Of a DNA stretch of 64,000 nucleotides, positions 24,045 to 32,522 are shown one piece after another; position 1 is the stretch's first letter, and the number at the start of each line of letters is the position of its first letter. The notes under the pieces were generated by a model. That model made no database searches, was not told where the DNA came from, and worked only from the letters and a program-made list of their open reading frames with translations. A program made the translations under genes and the position numbers. The stretch lies in contig CANQZJ010000004.1 in assembly GCA_947628315.1 (NCBI GenBank), positions 1 to 64,000 on the forward strand. The letters run 5' to 3'. Source of the stretch: an uncultured Oscillospiraceae bacterium (GTDB taxonomy: Bacteria > Bacillota > Clostridia > Oscillospirales > Oscillospiraceae).

Positions 24045-26243
24045 ATGTCAGTGCGATTTTTGGAGGAATACGGGCTGTTCTGGCTGGACACCGCCCACAC
24101 CAGCTATGTCATCAAGGTGGTGGACGAGGAGCGGTTCCCGGGCCACGTCTACTACGGAAAGAAGATCCGGCCCCAGGACGCCGGATATCTGCTCCGGACG
24201 GAGGAGCCCCCCTTCGTGCCCTCCAGGAACAACCGGGAGCGGGCGGCGTTCTATGACCAGTTCCCCTTTGAGTACGGCGGGAACGGGGTGGGGGACTACC
24301 GGGAGAGCGCCGTCGCCGTGGAGGACGAAAACGGCTGCCGCGCCACCATGCCGCTGTTCACCGGGTATGAGATCCTGCCGAAAAAGCCCGGCCTGCCCGG
24401 CCTGCCCGCCACCTTTGACAACGACGGCGGGACGCTGATCCTCCACTGCGGGGACGCCCATTTGGGGCTGGAGGTAGATCTGCTCTTCAGCGTGTTTGAG
24501 CGGGAGGACGTGATCGCCCGCTCTGTGATCATCCGCAACGCCGGGGAGCGCCCCCTGTTTCTGGAGAAGGCGCTCTCCATGAGCCTGGATATGGACGCGG
24601 CGGATCTGGAGCTGCTGACGCTCCACGGCGGCTGGGGGAAGGAGCGGCAGATCGACGTCCGCCCCATCGGCTACGGCAGGCAGAGCGTGGGCTCCCTGCG
24701 GGGGGAGACTTCCCACCAGGAGCACCCGTTTCTGGCGCTGAAAGACCGGCACGCCGATCAGAACGCGGGCGAGGTGTACGGCTTCCAGCTGGTCTACTCC
24801 GGCAACTTCCTGGCCCAGGTGGAGAAGTCCCAGATGGACAGCCTGCGGGTCGTCCTGGGCATCCACCCGGAGGGCTTCGGGTGGGAGCTTGCCCCCGGCG
24901 GGGAATTTTACACGCCGGAGGCGTTGCTGACCTATTCCGATCAGGGCCTGGGCGGCATGAGCCGGGCGTTCCACGACGTGATCCGGGATCATCTGATCCG
25001 CAGCGCCTACCGGGATCGGGTGCGCCCGGTGCTCATCAACAACTGGGAGGCCACCTATTTCGATTTCAACACGGACAGGCTGCTGTCCATCGCGGAGTGC
25101 GCCGCAAAGCTGGGCATCGAGATGCTGGTGATGGACGACGGCTGGTTCGGCCGCCGGGAGGACGACTCCACCAGCCTGGGCGACTGGACGGTGAACGAGG
25201 AGAAGCTGCCCGGAGGGCTGAAGCATCTGGTGGAGCGGGTCAACGCCCTGGGGCTGAAGTTCGGCATCTGGATCGAGCCGGAGATGGTCTCCCCGGACTC
25301 GGATCTGTACCGCGCCCACCCGGACTGGGCCATCCAGGTGCCCGGGCGGGAGCCGACGCGCTCCCGGAACCAGTATGTGCTGGATCTCACCCGGCAGGAG
25401 GTGCGGGACTACGCCTATGGGTGCGTGGCCTCCGTCCTGCGCAGCGCCAACATCGAGTACGTGAAGTGGGACATGAACCGGCAGCTCACCGATCTGGGCA
25501 GCGTCTCCCTGCCCGGCAGGCGGATGGGGGAGTTCTCCCACCGGTATGTGCTGGGGGTCTATGAGATGCAGGAGCGGCTCCTGCGGGACTTCCCCGATCT
25601 GCTGCTGGAGAACTGCTCCGGCGGCGGCGCCCGGTTCGACGCGGGTATGCTGTACTACAGCCCACAGATCTGGTGCTCCGACGACACCGACGCCATCGAG
25701 CGGCTGAAGATCCAGGAGGGCACCGCTCTGGCCTATCCGCTGTCCGCCATGGGGGCCCACGTCTCCGCCTGCCCCAACCACGAGGTGGGGCGGGTCACCC
25801 CCTTTGAGACCCGGGGCTATGTGGCGCTGGCCGGCACCTTCGGCTATGAGCTGGATATCACCGGGCTCTCCCCGGAGGAGCGGGACGCCATCCCCGGGCA
25901 GGTGGCGCTGTACCACCGCTTCGCGGCGCTGATCCAGCAGGGGGACTACTACCGCATCGCCTCCTGCGCCGAAAACCACGAGTACGACTGCTATATGGTG
26001 GTCTCCAAGGATAAAAAGGAGGCGCTGGTGACCTATGTGCAGGTGCTGGCGCGGCCCAACTGCCGGAGCCGGATGATCCGCCTGAAGGGGCTGGATCCCG
26101 ACGCCGTCTACCTGGTGGAGCGGGTGGAGCGCGGGGAGACCCGGCTCATCGGCGGCGATCTGCTGATGGAGGGCGGCATCGCGCTGCGGAGCGTCCCCGG
26201 CGACTTCCGGGGGCAGCTCCTCTATCTGAAAGCGGACGAATAA
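24045..26243 (+). CDS. aga: Alpha-galactosidase, GH36
   Basis: This 732-residue retaining glycosidase hydrolyses terminal alpha-1,6-galactose (raffinose, melibiose, stachyose). An N-terminal beta-supersandwich (about 1-330) is followed by the TIM barrel with MVMDDGWFG, FGIWIEPEMV, the nucleophile D476 in YVKWDMNR and the acid/base D546 in WCSDDTDAIERL. The spacing of 70 residues between these aspartates and the total length match GH36 tetrameric enzymes of the AgaA/RafA type. There is no signal peptide, so it is cytoplasmic and acts on imported oligosaccharide. The ATG follows AGGAGG. It heads an apparent operon with the esterase and dehydrogenase genes; no galactoside transporter is adjacent. 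Confidence 0.96.
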   Translation: MSVRFLEEYGLFWLDTAHTSYVIKVVDEERFPGHVYYGKKIRPQDAGYLLRTEEPPFVPSRNNRERAAFYDQFPFEYGGNGVGDYRESAVAVEDENGCRATMPLFTGYEILPKKPGLPGLPATFDNDGGTLILHCGDAHLGLEVDLLFSVFEREDVIARSVIIRNAGERPLFLEKALSMSLDMDAADLELLTLHGGWGKERQIDVRPIGYGRQSVGSLRGETSHQEHPFLALKDRHADQNAGEVYGFQLVYSGNFLAQVEKSQMDSLRVVLGIHPEGFGWELAPGGEFYTPEALLTYSDQGLGGMSRAFHDVIRDHLIRSAYRDRVRPVLINNWEATYFDFNTDRLLSIAECAAKLGIEMLVMDDGWFGRREDDSTSLGDWTVNEEKLPGGLKHLVERVNALGLKFGIWIEPEMVSPDSDLYRAHPDWAIQVPGREPTRSRNQYVLDLTRQEVRDYAYGCVASVLRSANIEYVKWDMNRQLTDLGSVSLPGRRMGEFSHRYVLGVYEMQERLLRDFPDLLLENCSGGGARFDAGMLYYSPQIWCSDDTDAIERLKIQEGTALAYPLSAMGAHVSACPNHEVGRVTPFETRGYVALAGTFGYELDITGLSPEERDAIPGQVALYHRFAALIQQGDYYRIASCAENHEYDCYMVVSKDKKEALVTYVQVLARPNCRSRMIRLKGLDPDAVYLVERVERGETRLIGGDLLMEGGIALRSVPGDFRGQLLYLKADE

Positions 26244-26264
26244 GACTGAAAGGAGGCCGTTCCG

Positions 26265-27359
26265 GTGCCTGCTGCCAATGTGTTTGAGATCGCGGAGCTG
26301 CGCCCCCTGGGGCGCTTCCATGAGGCCTCCGCCCGGAGGGCCGGGGTGCTGCCCCTGTTCTGGGCGGGGAGCGGGTTTGAGGTCTGCTTTTCCGGCTCGG
26401 AGCTCCACCTGATCCTGGAGGCGGATTTTGAGCGCTTTGAGCCGTGGATCGCCGTGGAGGTGGACGGCGCGCCGCTGATCCGCATGCCGCTGGGCCGCGG
26501 GGAGACCGATGTGTGCGTCTTCCGCGGGATGGCCTCCGGCGTCAAGCACGTGCGGCTGTGGAAGGAGTGCCAGCCCATGTGCGACGACCCCGCCCACCGG
26601 CTGTGGGTAAAGGAGCTCCGCTGGGACGGCGGGGCGTTCCTGCCCGTCCCCGCCCACGCCCTGAAGCTGGAGTTCGTGGGGGACAGCATCACCAGCGGCG
26701 AGGGCGCCATCGGCGCAAAGCGGGAGACGGACTGGACGACCGCGCTGTTCAGCTCCAGCCGCAACTTTGCCCATGAGACCGCCCGGGCGCTGGACGCGGA
26801 GTGCCGCCTCATCAGCATGGGGGGCTGGGGGATCCGCTCCGGCTGGGACAACGACCCCCGCCATGTGATCCCGGATATCTACGGCCGCGTCTGCGGCCCG
26901 GCGGGCGGGGAGAGGGATCTGGCCCTGGGCGCGCAGACGGAGAACGATTTTACCGCCTGGCAGCCCGACGCGGTGATCGTCAATCTGTGCACCAACGACG
27001 CCGGCGCCATGACCCAGCCGGCCTGGCACGGGGACGGCGGCCGCGCCTTCCGGCAGACGGACACCCCCGAAGGGCTGGCCAGGATCGAGGACGCCGCGGC
27101 GGCGTTCCTGCGGGAGCTGCGGCGGCGCAACCCCTCCGCCCAACTGGTGTGGGCCTACGGCATGATCGGGGACGCGCTGCGGCCCCAGCTGGAGCGGGCG
27201 GTGGAGCGCGTCCGGCGGGAGACCGGGGACACGCGGATCCACTACCTGCCCCTGCCCGGCATGACCGACGAGACCACGGGCGCCCTGGGGCACCCCGGCG
27301 AGGCCTGCCACAGGGCCGCGGCCGATGTGACGGTCAAATTCCTGAAAGAGATCCTGTGA
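26265..27359 (+). CDS. CE2-like SGNH carbohydrate esterase
   Basis: This 364-residue protein has an N-terminal beta-sandwich (about 1-130) and a C-terminal SGNH hydrolase domain, the architecture of family 2 carbohydrate esterases. The nucleophile is S141 in FVGDSITSGEG. Block III is NLCTNDAG, and the catalytic histidine lies in LGHPGEACHR near the C-terminus. CE2 enzymes remove acetyl groups from sugars, often at O-6. No signal peptide is seen, so the likely substrate is an imported acetylated oligosaccharide. The start is a GTG at 26265 supported by AAAGGAGG eight bases upstream. It lies 21 bases after the alpha-galactosidase gene. Confidence 0.85.
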   Translation: MPAANVFEIAELRPLGRFHEASARRAGVLPLFWAGSGFEVCFSGSELHLILEADFERFEPWIAVEVDGAPLIRMPLGRGETDVCVFRGMASGVKHVRLWKECQPMCDDPAHRLWVKELRWDGGAFLPVPAHALKLEFVGDSITSGEGAIGAKRETDWTTALFSSSRNFAHETARALDAECRLISMGGWGIRSGWDNDPRHVIPDIYGRVCGPAGGERDLALGAQTENDFTAWQPDAVIVNLCTNDAGAMTQPAWHGDGGRAFRQTDTPEGLARIEDAAAAFLRELRRRNPSAQLVWAYGMIGDALRPQLERAVERVRRETGDTRIHYLPLPGMTDETTGALGHPGEACHRAAADVTVKFLKEIL

Positions 27360-27381
27360 GCGATCAGGAGGAGGTTTATCA

Positions 27382-28329
27382 ATGAACGTCGTCATTATGG
27401 AATCCCTGGGCATCTCCGCGCAGGAGCTGGCGGAGCGCAAGAAGCCCTTTGAGGAGAAGGGCGTGGTGTTCACGGACTACGCCAAGACCGCCGATCCGGC
27501 CAGGCTGATCGAGGAGGCGAAGGACGCGGACGTGATGATCCTGGCCAATATGCCCATGCCGGCGGACGTGCTCCGCGCCTGCCCCAGGCTGAAATTCATC
27601 GACGTGGCCTTTACCGGAGTGGATCATGTGGGCCTGGACGCCGCAAGGGAGAGGGGCATCGCCGTCAGCAACGCCTCCGGCTACTCCAACGAGGCCGTGG
27701 CCGAGCTGGTGCTGGGCATGGCGCTGTCCCTGGCCAGAAACGTCCGGCAGGTGGAGGACCGCTGCCGCGCCGGCGGCACTAAGGATGGCCTGGTGGGCTG
27801 GGAGATCAGGGGCAAGACCGTGGGCATCGTCGGCCTGGGCAGGATCGGCAGCCGCACCGCGGAGCTGTTCCACGCCTTCGGCGCCCGCGTCCTCGCCAGC
27901 AGCCGCACCGTCCACGCGGACACGCCGGATCACATCAGGCAGGTCTCCCTGGAGGAGCTGCTGGGGCAGTCCGACATCGTGGTGCTCCACTGCCCGCTGA
28001 ACGACTCCACCCGGGGCCTCATCGACGCCGGGAAGCTGGCCCTGATGAAGCCCTCCGCGCTGCTCATCAACGCGGCCCGGGGGCCCGTGGTGGTGGAGGC
28101 CGATCTGGCCGCCGCGCTGGAGAAGGGCGTCATCGCCGGGGCGGGCATCGACGTCTTCGACCGGGAGCCGCCCCTGGACGTGAACGCCCCGCTGCTCCGC
28201 GCTCCCAACGCCCTGGTGACGCCCCACGTGGCCTTCGCCACCAGGGAGTCCATGAGCCTGCGGGCGGAGATCGTCTTTGAGAATCTCGCCAACTGGATGG
28301 CCGGAAAGCAGAGCAACACGGTTCTGTAG
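27382..28329 (+). CDS. D-2-hydroxyacid dehydrogenase, NAD-dependent
   Basis: This 315-residue member of the formate/glycerate dehydrogenase family has the NAD-binding GLGRIGSRTAELF followed by a basic residue region, the catalytic Arg in LLINAARGPVV, the Glu in VFDREPP and the His in TPHVAFAT. Such enzymes reduce 2-keto acids (hydroxypyruvate, glyoxylate or others), and the substrate is not readable. It starts 22 bases after the esterase gene with AGGAGG in front, so it is probably co-transcribed with the galactosidase. Confidence 0.9.
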   Translation: MNVVIMESLGISAQELAERKKPFEEKGVVFTDYAKTADPARLIEEAKDADVMILANMPMPADVLRACPRLKFIDVAFTGVDHVGLDAARERGIAVSNASGYSNEAVAELVLGMALSLARNVRQVEDRCRAGGTKDGLVGWEIRGKTVGIVGLGRIGSRTAELFHAFGARVLASSRTVHADTPDHIRQVSLEELLGQSDIVVLHCPLNDSTRGLIDAGKLALMKPSALLINAARGPVVVEADLAAALEKGVIAGAGIDVFDREPPLDVNAPLLRAPNALVTPHVAFATRESMSLRAEIVFENLANWMAGKQSNTVL

Positions 28330-28433
28330 GCGATAGTCATTTGGCAGGCAAAAATCCCATCGTATTTGCAGCGGAATGTGAGAGGCCGTGCGGCGGCGCG
28401 CTCCGCGGCGGAGCTGAAACAGAGGTGAGCGGC

Positions 28434-29441
28434 GTGGAGAAGGAAATCAAGAGATATTTGATCACCGGCGGCGCCGGATTTATCGGCTCGCATTTTGTCC
28501 GCGGTCTGCTGGGGCGGCATGAGGACGCGCTGGTCGTCAACCTGGATAAGCTGACCTACGCGGGCGACCTTGCAAACCTGGACGGGCTGGAGGACGACCC
28601 CCGCCATATCTTCGTGCGGGGCGACATCTGCGATAAAAAGCTGCTGGCCGGCCTGTTTGAGCGATATGAGTTCGACTTCGTGGTGAATTTCGCGGCGGAG
28701 TCCCATGTGGATCGATCCATTGCGGACGCGGATATCTTTGCGAGGACGAATGTGCTGGGCACGCTCAATCTGCTGGACTGCGCCAGAGAGGCCTGGTATG
28801 ACCCGGCGGCGGGGGCCTGGAAGAGCGGCAAAAAGTTCATCCAGATCTCCACGGACGAGGTCTACGGCGCCCAGGACTCGGGCGGATATTTCACCGAGAC
28901 GAGCCCGCTGTGCCCCCGCAATCCCTATGCCGCGTCCAAGGCCGGCGCAGACCACTTCGTGACGGCCTTCCGGGACACCTACGGCATGCCGGTCAACATC
29001 ACGCGCAGCGCCAACAACTACGGCCCCCGCCAGTACCCGGAAAAGCTGATCCCGCTGGTCATCGCCAGGGCCAGAGACCACAAAAAGCTCCCCATCTACG
29101 GAGACGGGGAGCAGATCCGGGACTGGCTTTACGTGGAGGACAACTGCAGGGCCATCGACCTGGTGGTGCACCGGGGGACGCCCGGCGAGATCTACAACAT
29201 CAGCGGAAACGATGAGCGCGTGAACATTGAGGTCGTCCGGGCGATCCTCGCGCAGCTCCGCGGGAAGCTGCGGGACGACGCCATCGGCGAGGGGCTGATC
29301 GAGTACGTGAAAGACCGCCCCGGCCATGACCGGCGCTACGGGCTCGACTCCGGCAAGCTCGAATCCCAGCTTGGCTGGAAGCCGGAGACGCCCTTTGAAA
29401 AGGGCCTGGAGCTGACCATCGACTGGTATCTGGAGCGCTGA
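28434..29441 (+). CDS. rfbB: dTDP-glucose 4,6-dehydratase-like SDR enzyme
   Basis: This 335-residue extended SDR protein carries the NAD motif TGGAGFIGSHFV, the signature NLDKLTYAGDLANL of nucleotide-glucose dehydratases, FAAESHVDRSI, and the active-site set STDEVYG (Thr-Asp-Glu) with YAASKAGAD (Tyr-x3-Lys). NITRSANNYGPRQYPEKLIPL is likewise typical of RfbB/RmlB. The start is taken as GTG at 28434, with AGAGGTGA just upstream; another GTG lies three codons earlier. No rfbA, rfbC or rfbD genes are adjacent, so this is an orphan whose product use is unclear. A weak TTGGCA/TATTTG pair (28341-28368) could give it its own promoter. Confidence 0.88.
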   Translation: MEKEIKRYLITGGAGFIGSHFVRGLLGRHEDALVVNLDKLTYAGDLANLDGLEDDPRHIFVRGDICDKKLLAGLFERYEFDFVVNFAAESHVDRSIADADIFARTNVLGTLNLLDCAREAWYDPAAGAWKSGKKFIQISTDEVYGAQDSGGYFTETSPLCPRNPYAASKAGADHFVTAFRDTYGMPVNITRSANNYGPRQYPEKLIPLVIARARDHKKLPIYGDGEQIRDWLYVEDNCRAIDLVVHRGTPGEIYNISGNDERVNIEVVRAILAQLRGKLRDDAIGEGLIEYVKDRPGHDRRYGLDSGKLESQLGWKPETPFEKGLELTIDWYLER

Positions 29442-29450
29442 GGGCGCCGC

Positions 29451-30308
29451 CTATCCGCGCCCCAGCAGCAGCGCCGGGTTCTCCGTGCTGTACTCGATCT
29501 CCGCAGACCACCGGCGGATGCGCTCGGGCAGATCGCGGGCCGCGGCGGCCCACAGCAGGATGAAATCGACGCTCTCCCGGGCGTATCGCACCAGGGCGGG
29601 GAGGCCGCACCGCTCCAATTCCTCCAGCTGGCGGTAGAGGATATAGTCGAACAGCCGCTGGAAAGCCGCGCCGTCCATCTGATTTACATAAAATTGCGCC
29701 AGCCGGACGGCCTCCGCCGGGTCGGCGGCCAGGGCTGACAGGTCTTGCGTCCACTGGCTGTCGATGGCCTCACACCGCTCATAGCGCCGGAAGATGGCGC
29801 GATAGTAGTCCTCGTCAACGCGGGGCGCATAGCGCAGCTCGTCCGGGCCGACGGTTTCTCCCAGCAACTTGAGTAGTTGACATAATGTAATAGGGTCGTC
29901 GTTCTCAGACAGGAAGGTGAGCTCTCCCGGCGTGTCCAGCAGCAGGGCGACGGCGGCCTCGCAGCACAGCCCTACGCCGGACAGCTCATGCTCCCCCACG
30001 TCCAGGAAAAACCGGGGGTGGAGGGCGCAGATATCGCACAGGGCGTCCTCCCCCAGCTCCAGAATCACCCGGCACAGCCCGTCGGCGCGGAGGAGGGGGC
30101 AGAGGCCCTTTTCATTGAACCGGATGGCCCACTGGCCGTCCACCTGCCGGAGAGCGCCGCGCAGTTCGTCCCCCAGGGGGCCGTCCAAATGCCGGTAAAG
30201 CGCCAGGGTGTCGTCGTCCACGTCGATCTCCCAGCCCTGACAGCAGGTGTGCCGGCAGTCCCGGGCGAGACAGGCGAAAGCGTCGTAAAACGCGGGGCGT
30301 ATTTCCAT
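29451..30308 (-). CDS. fliB: FliB-like (flagellin lysine-N-methylase family) protein
   Basis: This 285-residue protein has the cysteine-rich N-terminal half typical of the FliB family: ARDCRHTCCQGWEIDVD, CPLLRADGLC, and ALCDICALHPRF followed by GVGLCCEAAVALLL. The pattern suggests a metal or Fe-S site. The C-terminal half is alpha-helical (QFYVNQMDGAAFQRLFDYILYRQL). FliB methylates flagellin lysines in Salmonella, but no flagellar gene is visible in this window. The protein may therefore act on another substrate. The ATG at 30308 has GGAGGTG upstream. It faces rfbB convergently with only nine bases between. Confidence 0.8.
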   Translation of the reverse strand: MEIRPAFYDAFACLARDCRHTCCQGWEIDVDDDTLALYRHLDGPLGDELRGALRQVDGQWAIRFNEKGLCPLLRADGLCRVILELGEDALCDICALHPRFFLDVGEHELSGVGLCCEAAVALLLDTPGELTFLSENDDPITLCQLLKLLGETVGPDELRYAPRVDEDYYRAIFRRYERCEAIDSQWTQDLSALAADPAEAVRLAQFYVNQMDGAAFQRLFDYILYRQLEELERCGLPALVRYARESVDFILLWAAAARDLPERIRRWSAEIEYSTENPALLLGRG

Positions 30309-30417
30309 GGGAGCACCTCCTGACCTGCGGAAATGATAGCACGGGGCGGGAAAGGCTGTCAAGGCAGGGCGCTCCGTTTGCGCAAGACCGCGAGACTTCT
30401 TAAAATGAGGTGAGATC

Positions 30418-30639
30418 ATGTTCGGATTTCAGAAGAAAAAGCCCGCACAGTCCTACGATCCCGCGGAAAAGGAGCCGGTGATCCGCGCCAGCATCTGCAC
30501 CGGGGAACAGGTGGCGGGCTTCCGGGACAAGCGGACAAACCAGTTCACCGAGGTCATGCTCCTGCGCGACCGGAGGGATCTGGACGAATTCCTCCGCGCC
30601 TACGGGGTGGAGGAGCGGGACATCAAGCGGATCTGGTAG
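30418..30639 (+). CDS. Small conserved-looking hypothetical protein
   Basis: This 73-residue basic soluble protein (MFGFQKKKPAQSYDPAEKEPVIRASICTG...) has no signal peptide or membrane segment. The middle (EQVAGFRDKRTNQFTEVMLLRDRRDLDEF) looks like a small alpha/beta fold, and the end DIKRIW is helical. GAGGTG precedes the ATG. It lies 41 bases before the ABC exporter genes and may be co-transcribed with them. I do not recognise a function. Confidence 0.65.
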   Translation: MFGFQKKKPAQSYDPAEKEPVIRASICTGEQVAGFRDKRTNQFTEVMLLRDRRDLDEFLRAYGVEERDIKRIW

Positions 30640-30680
30640 GCCCGACAAAAAAGCGAACGATACAGAGGCGATATTTCAGA

Positions 30681-32522
30681 ATGGAGACCCTGCGATTCGG
30701 ATACAGGTTTTTCAAAAAGAACATATTTTCCGCCGTGACCGCGGAGCTGCTGAGCTTTTTGGGGATCTTCGCGGAGCTGCTGCTGCCGCTTTTGACGGGG
30801 CTGATGATCGATTTCGTCATCCGCTCCGAGCCGGTGGAAGCGGACAGCGGCGGGGTGTTCCACTTCCTGCTGACGGGCAGGTACGGGGATGTGCACACCA
30901 TGCGGCTGTTCTGGTCGGCGGCGGCGGTGTACGCCGTGCTGATCGCCATTCGGATAGGCGCTATATACGTGCGGGATCTGATCCAGGAGAACATCGGCCT
31001 GCAGCTGGAGACCCGCCTCCGCTACGACACCTACGGCAAGCTGATGGAGCTGGACTCCGCCACCATCTCGGACTACAACTCCGGCGAGCTGCTGCAGATC
31101 CTCAACGGCGACACCATCATGTTCAAGGAGCTGTTCGCCCACCGCATCCCCTATTTTGGCGACGCGATCTTTATGCTGATCACCACCATCGTGCTGATCG
31201 CGCAGATCGACGCCACGCTCATCGTCATCCCGCTGATCCTGATGCCGTTTCTTGTGGCGGCAGTCCAAAACTTCAAGAAGAAGGCCAGGGTCAACTTTAA
31301 GGATATCCGCGCGAAGAATTCCGGGCTGAACCTCACCACACAGGAGAATATCGCGGCGGTGCGCATCGTCCGCTCCTTCACCAACGAGGAGCTGGAGGAG
31401 GAGAAGTTCCAGGCCGCCAACCAGTCCCTCAAAGAGGCGAACCTCAAGCAGATCTGGCTGTCCTCCAAGTTCGACCTGACCTTCAACTCCATCAAGCAGA
31501 TCGCCTACATCGGCACCATCGTGATCGCGGCGGTGCTGGTGATGCGGGGCAATCTGACCACGGGGTATATCCTCTCCGCGTCCACCTATGTCCTGCGGAT
31601 CATGAACAACATCACCAGCCTCAACAACCACATCTTCAATATGCAGCAGCAGACCATCGCGGGGCTGGAACTGAAGCGCTTTATGGAGAAGGAGAGCCGG
31701 GTCACAGACGGCGGGGACGAGGAGCTGAGAAGCGACGCGCCGGATATCGAGCTCAAAAACGTGTCCCTCAACATCGACGGGCAGGACATTCTGAAGGGGA
31801 TCGATCTCAGCATCCCCTACGGCAAAAAGGTGGGCATCGTCGGCGAGACGGGCTCCGGCAAGAGCGTCCTGCTCAAGACGCTGATCCGCGCCAGGGACAT
31901 CACGGGCGGCAGCATCACCGTGGACGGGCACGACATCAGGGAATTCGGCCTTGACGCGCTCCGGAAGATGTACTCCTTTGTCTTTCAGGACGTATTTCTC
32001 TTTTCCAATACCATAGAGTCCAACATCGCATACAACTCCCAGGACATCAACAGGCGCCTTGTGAAAGACGCCGCGGATCACGCCCAGGCCAGCCGCTTTA
32101 TCGATGAGCTGGCCGACCGGTACAAGACCGTGGTGGGCGAGCGGGGCCTGGGCATCTCCGGCGGGCAGAAACAGCGCATCTCCATCGCCCGCGCCTTCCA
32201 CAAAAACGCGCCGGTGTTCGTGCTGGACGACTCCACCAGCGCCCTCGACGTGAACACCGAGCGCGTCCTGTTGAAGGACATCGAGGAGAACTTTAAGGAT
32301 AAGACGGTCATCATCACCGCCCACCGGTTCTCGTCGGTGAGGAACTGCGACGAGATCCTGTATATGCGGGACGGCGAGATCGTTGAGCGGGGCACCTTCG
32401 ACGAGCTCATGGCCCTGGGCGGGAGCTTTGCCCACGTCTACAACGTCCAGCAGGAGCGGGCCGCCAACGAGGTGGACTACGACAGCCTTGCCGGGGCGAA
32501 AGGGGGCGGGATCCATGGCTAA
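30681..32522 (+). CDS. Heterodimeric ABC exporter, subunit with degenerate catalytic site
   Basis: This 613-residue half-transporter has six predicted membrane helices (about residues 15-310) and a nucleotide-binding domain. Walker A is GETGSGKS, the signature is GISGGQKQR (close to LSGGQ) and Walker B is FVLDDSTSALD. The catalytic Glu after Walker B is therefore replaced by Asp, the hallmark of the degenerate subunit of heterodimeric exporters such as TM287/288 or BmrCD. The H-loop histidine (ITAHRFSS) is retained. It overlaps the next gene by eight bases, so the two subunits are co-translated. Drugs or lipids are the usual substrates of this group, but the cargo here is unknown. Confidence 0.93.
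   Translation: METLRFGYRFFKKNIFSAVTAELLSFLGIFAELLLPLLTGLMIDFVIRSEPVEADSGGVFHFLLTGRYGDVHTMRLFWSAAAVYAVLIAIRIGAIYVRDLIQENIGLQLETRLRYDTYGKLMELDSATISDYNSGELLQILNGDTIMFKELFAHRIPYFGDAIFMLITTIVLIAQIDATLIVIPLILMPFLVAAVQNFKKKARVNFKDIRAKNSGLNLTTQENIAAVRIVRSFTNEELEEEKFQAANQSLKEANLKQIWLSSKFDLTFNSIKQIAYIGTIVIAAVLVMRGNLTTGYILSASTYVLRIMNNITSLNNHIFNMQQQTIAGLELKRFMEKESRVTDGGDEELRSDAPDIELKNVSLNIDGQDILKGIDLSIPYGKKVGIVGETGSGKSVLLKTLIRARDITGGSITVDGHDIREFGLDALRKMYSFVFQDVFLFSNTIESNIAYNSQDINRRLVKDAADHAQASRFIDELADRYKTVVGERGLGISGGQKQRISIARAFHKNAPVFVLDDSTSALDVNTERVLLKDIEENFKDKTVIITAHRFSSVRNCDEILYMRDGEIVERGTFDELMALGGSFAHVYNVQQERAANEVDYDSLAGAKGGGIHG

Noticed and set aside
24048..27473. A minus-strand open frame of over 1,100 codons opposite the alpha-galactosidase and esterase genes
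   Set aside because: It is a GC-skew artefact: the opposite strand has intact catalytic motifs, ribosome sites and a promoter, while this frame is low-complexity His/Gly/Gln/Leu-rich with no motifs.
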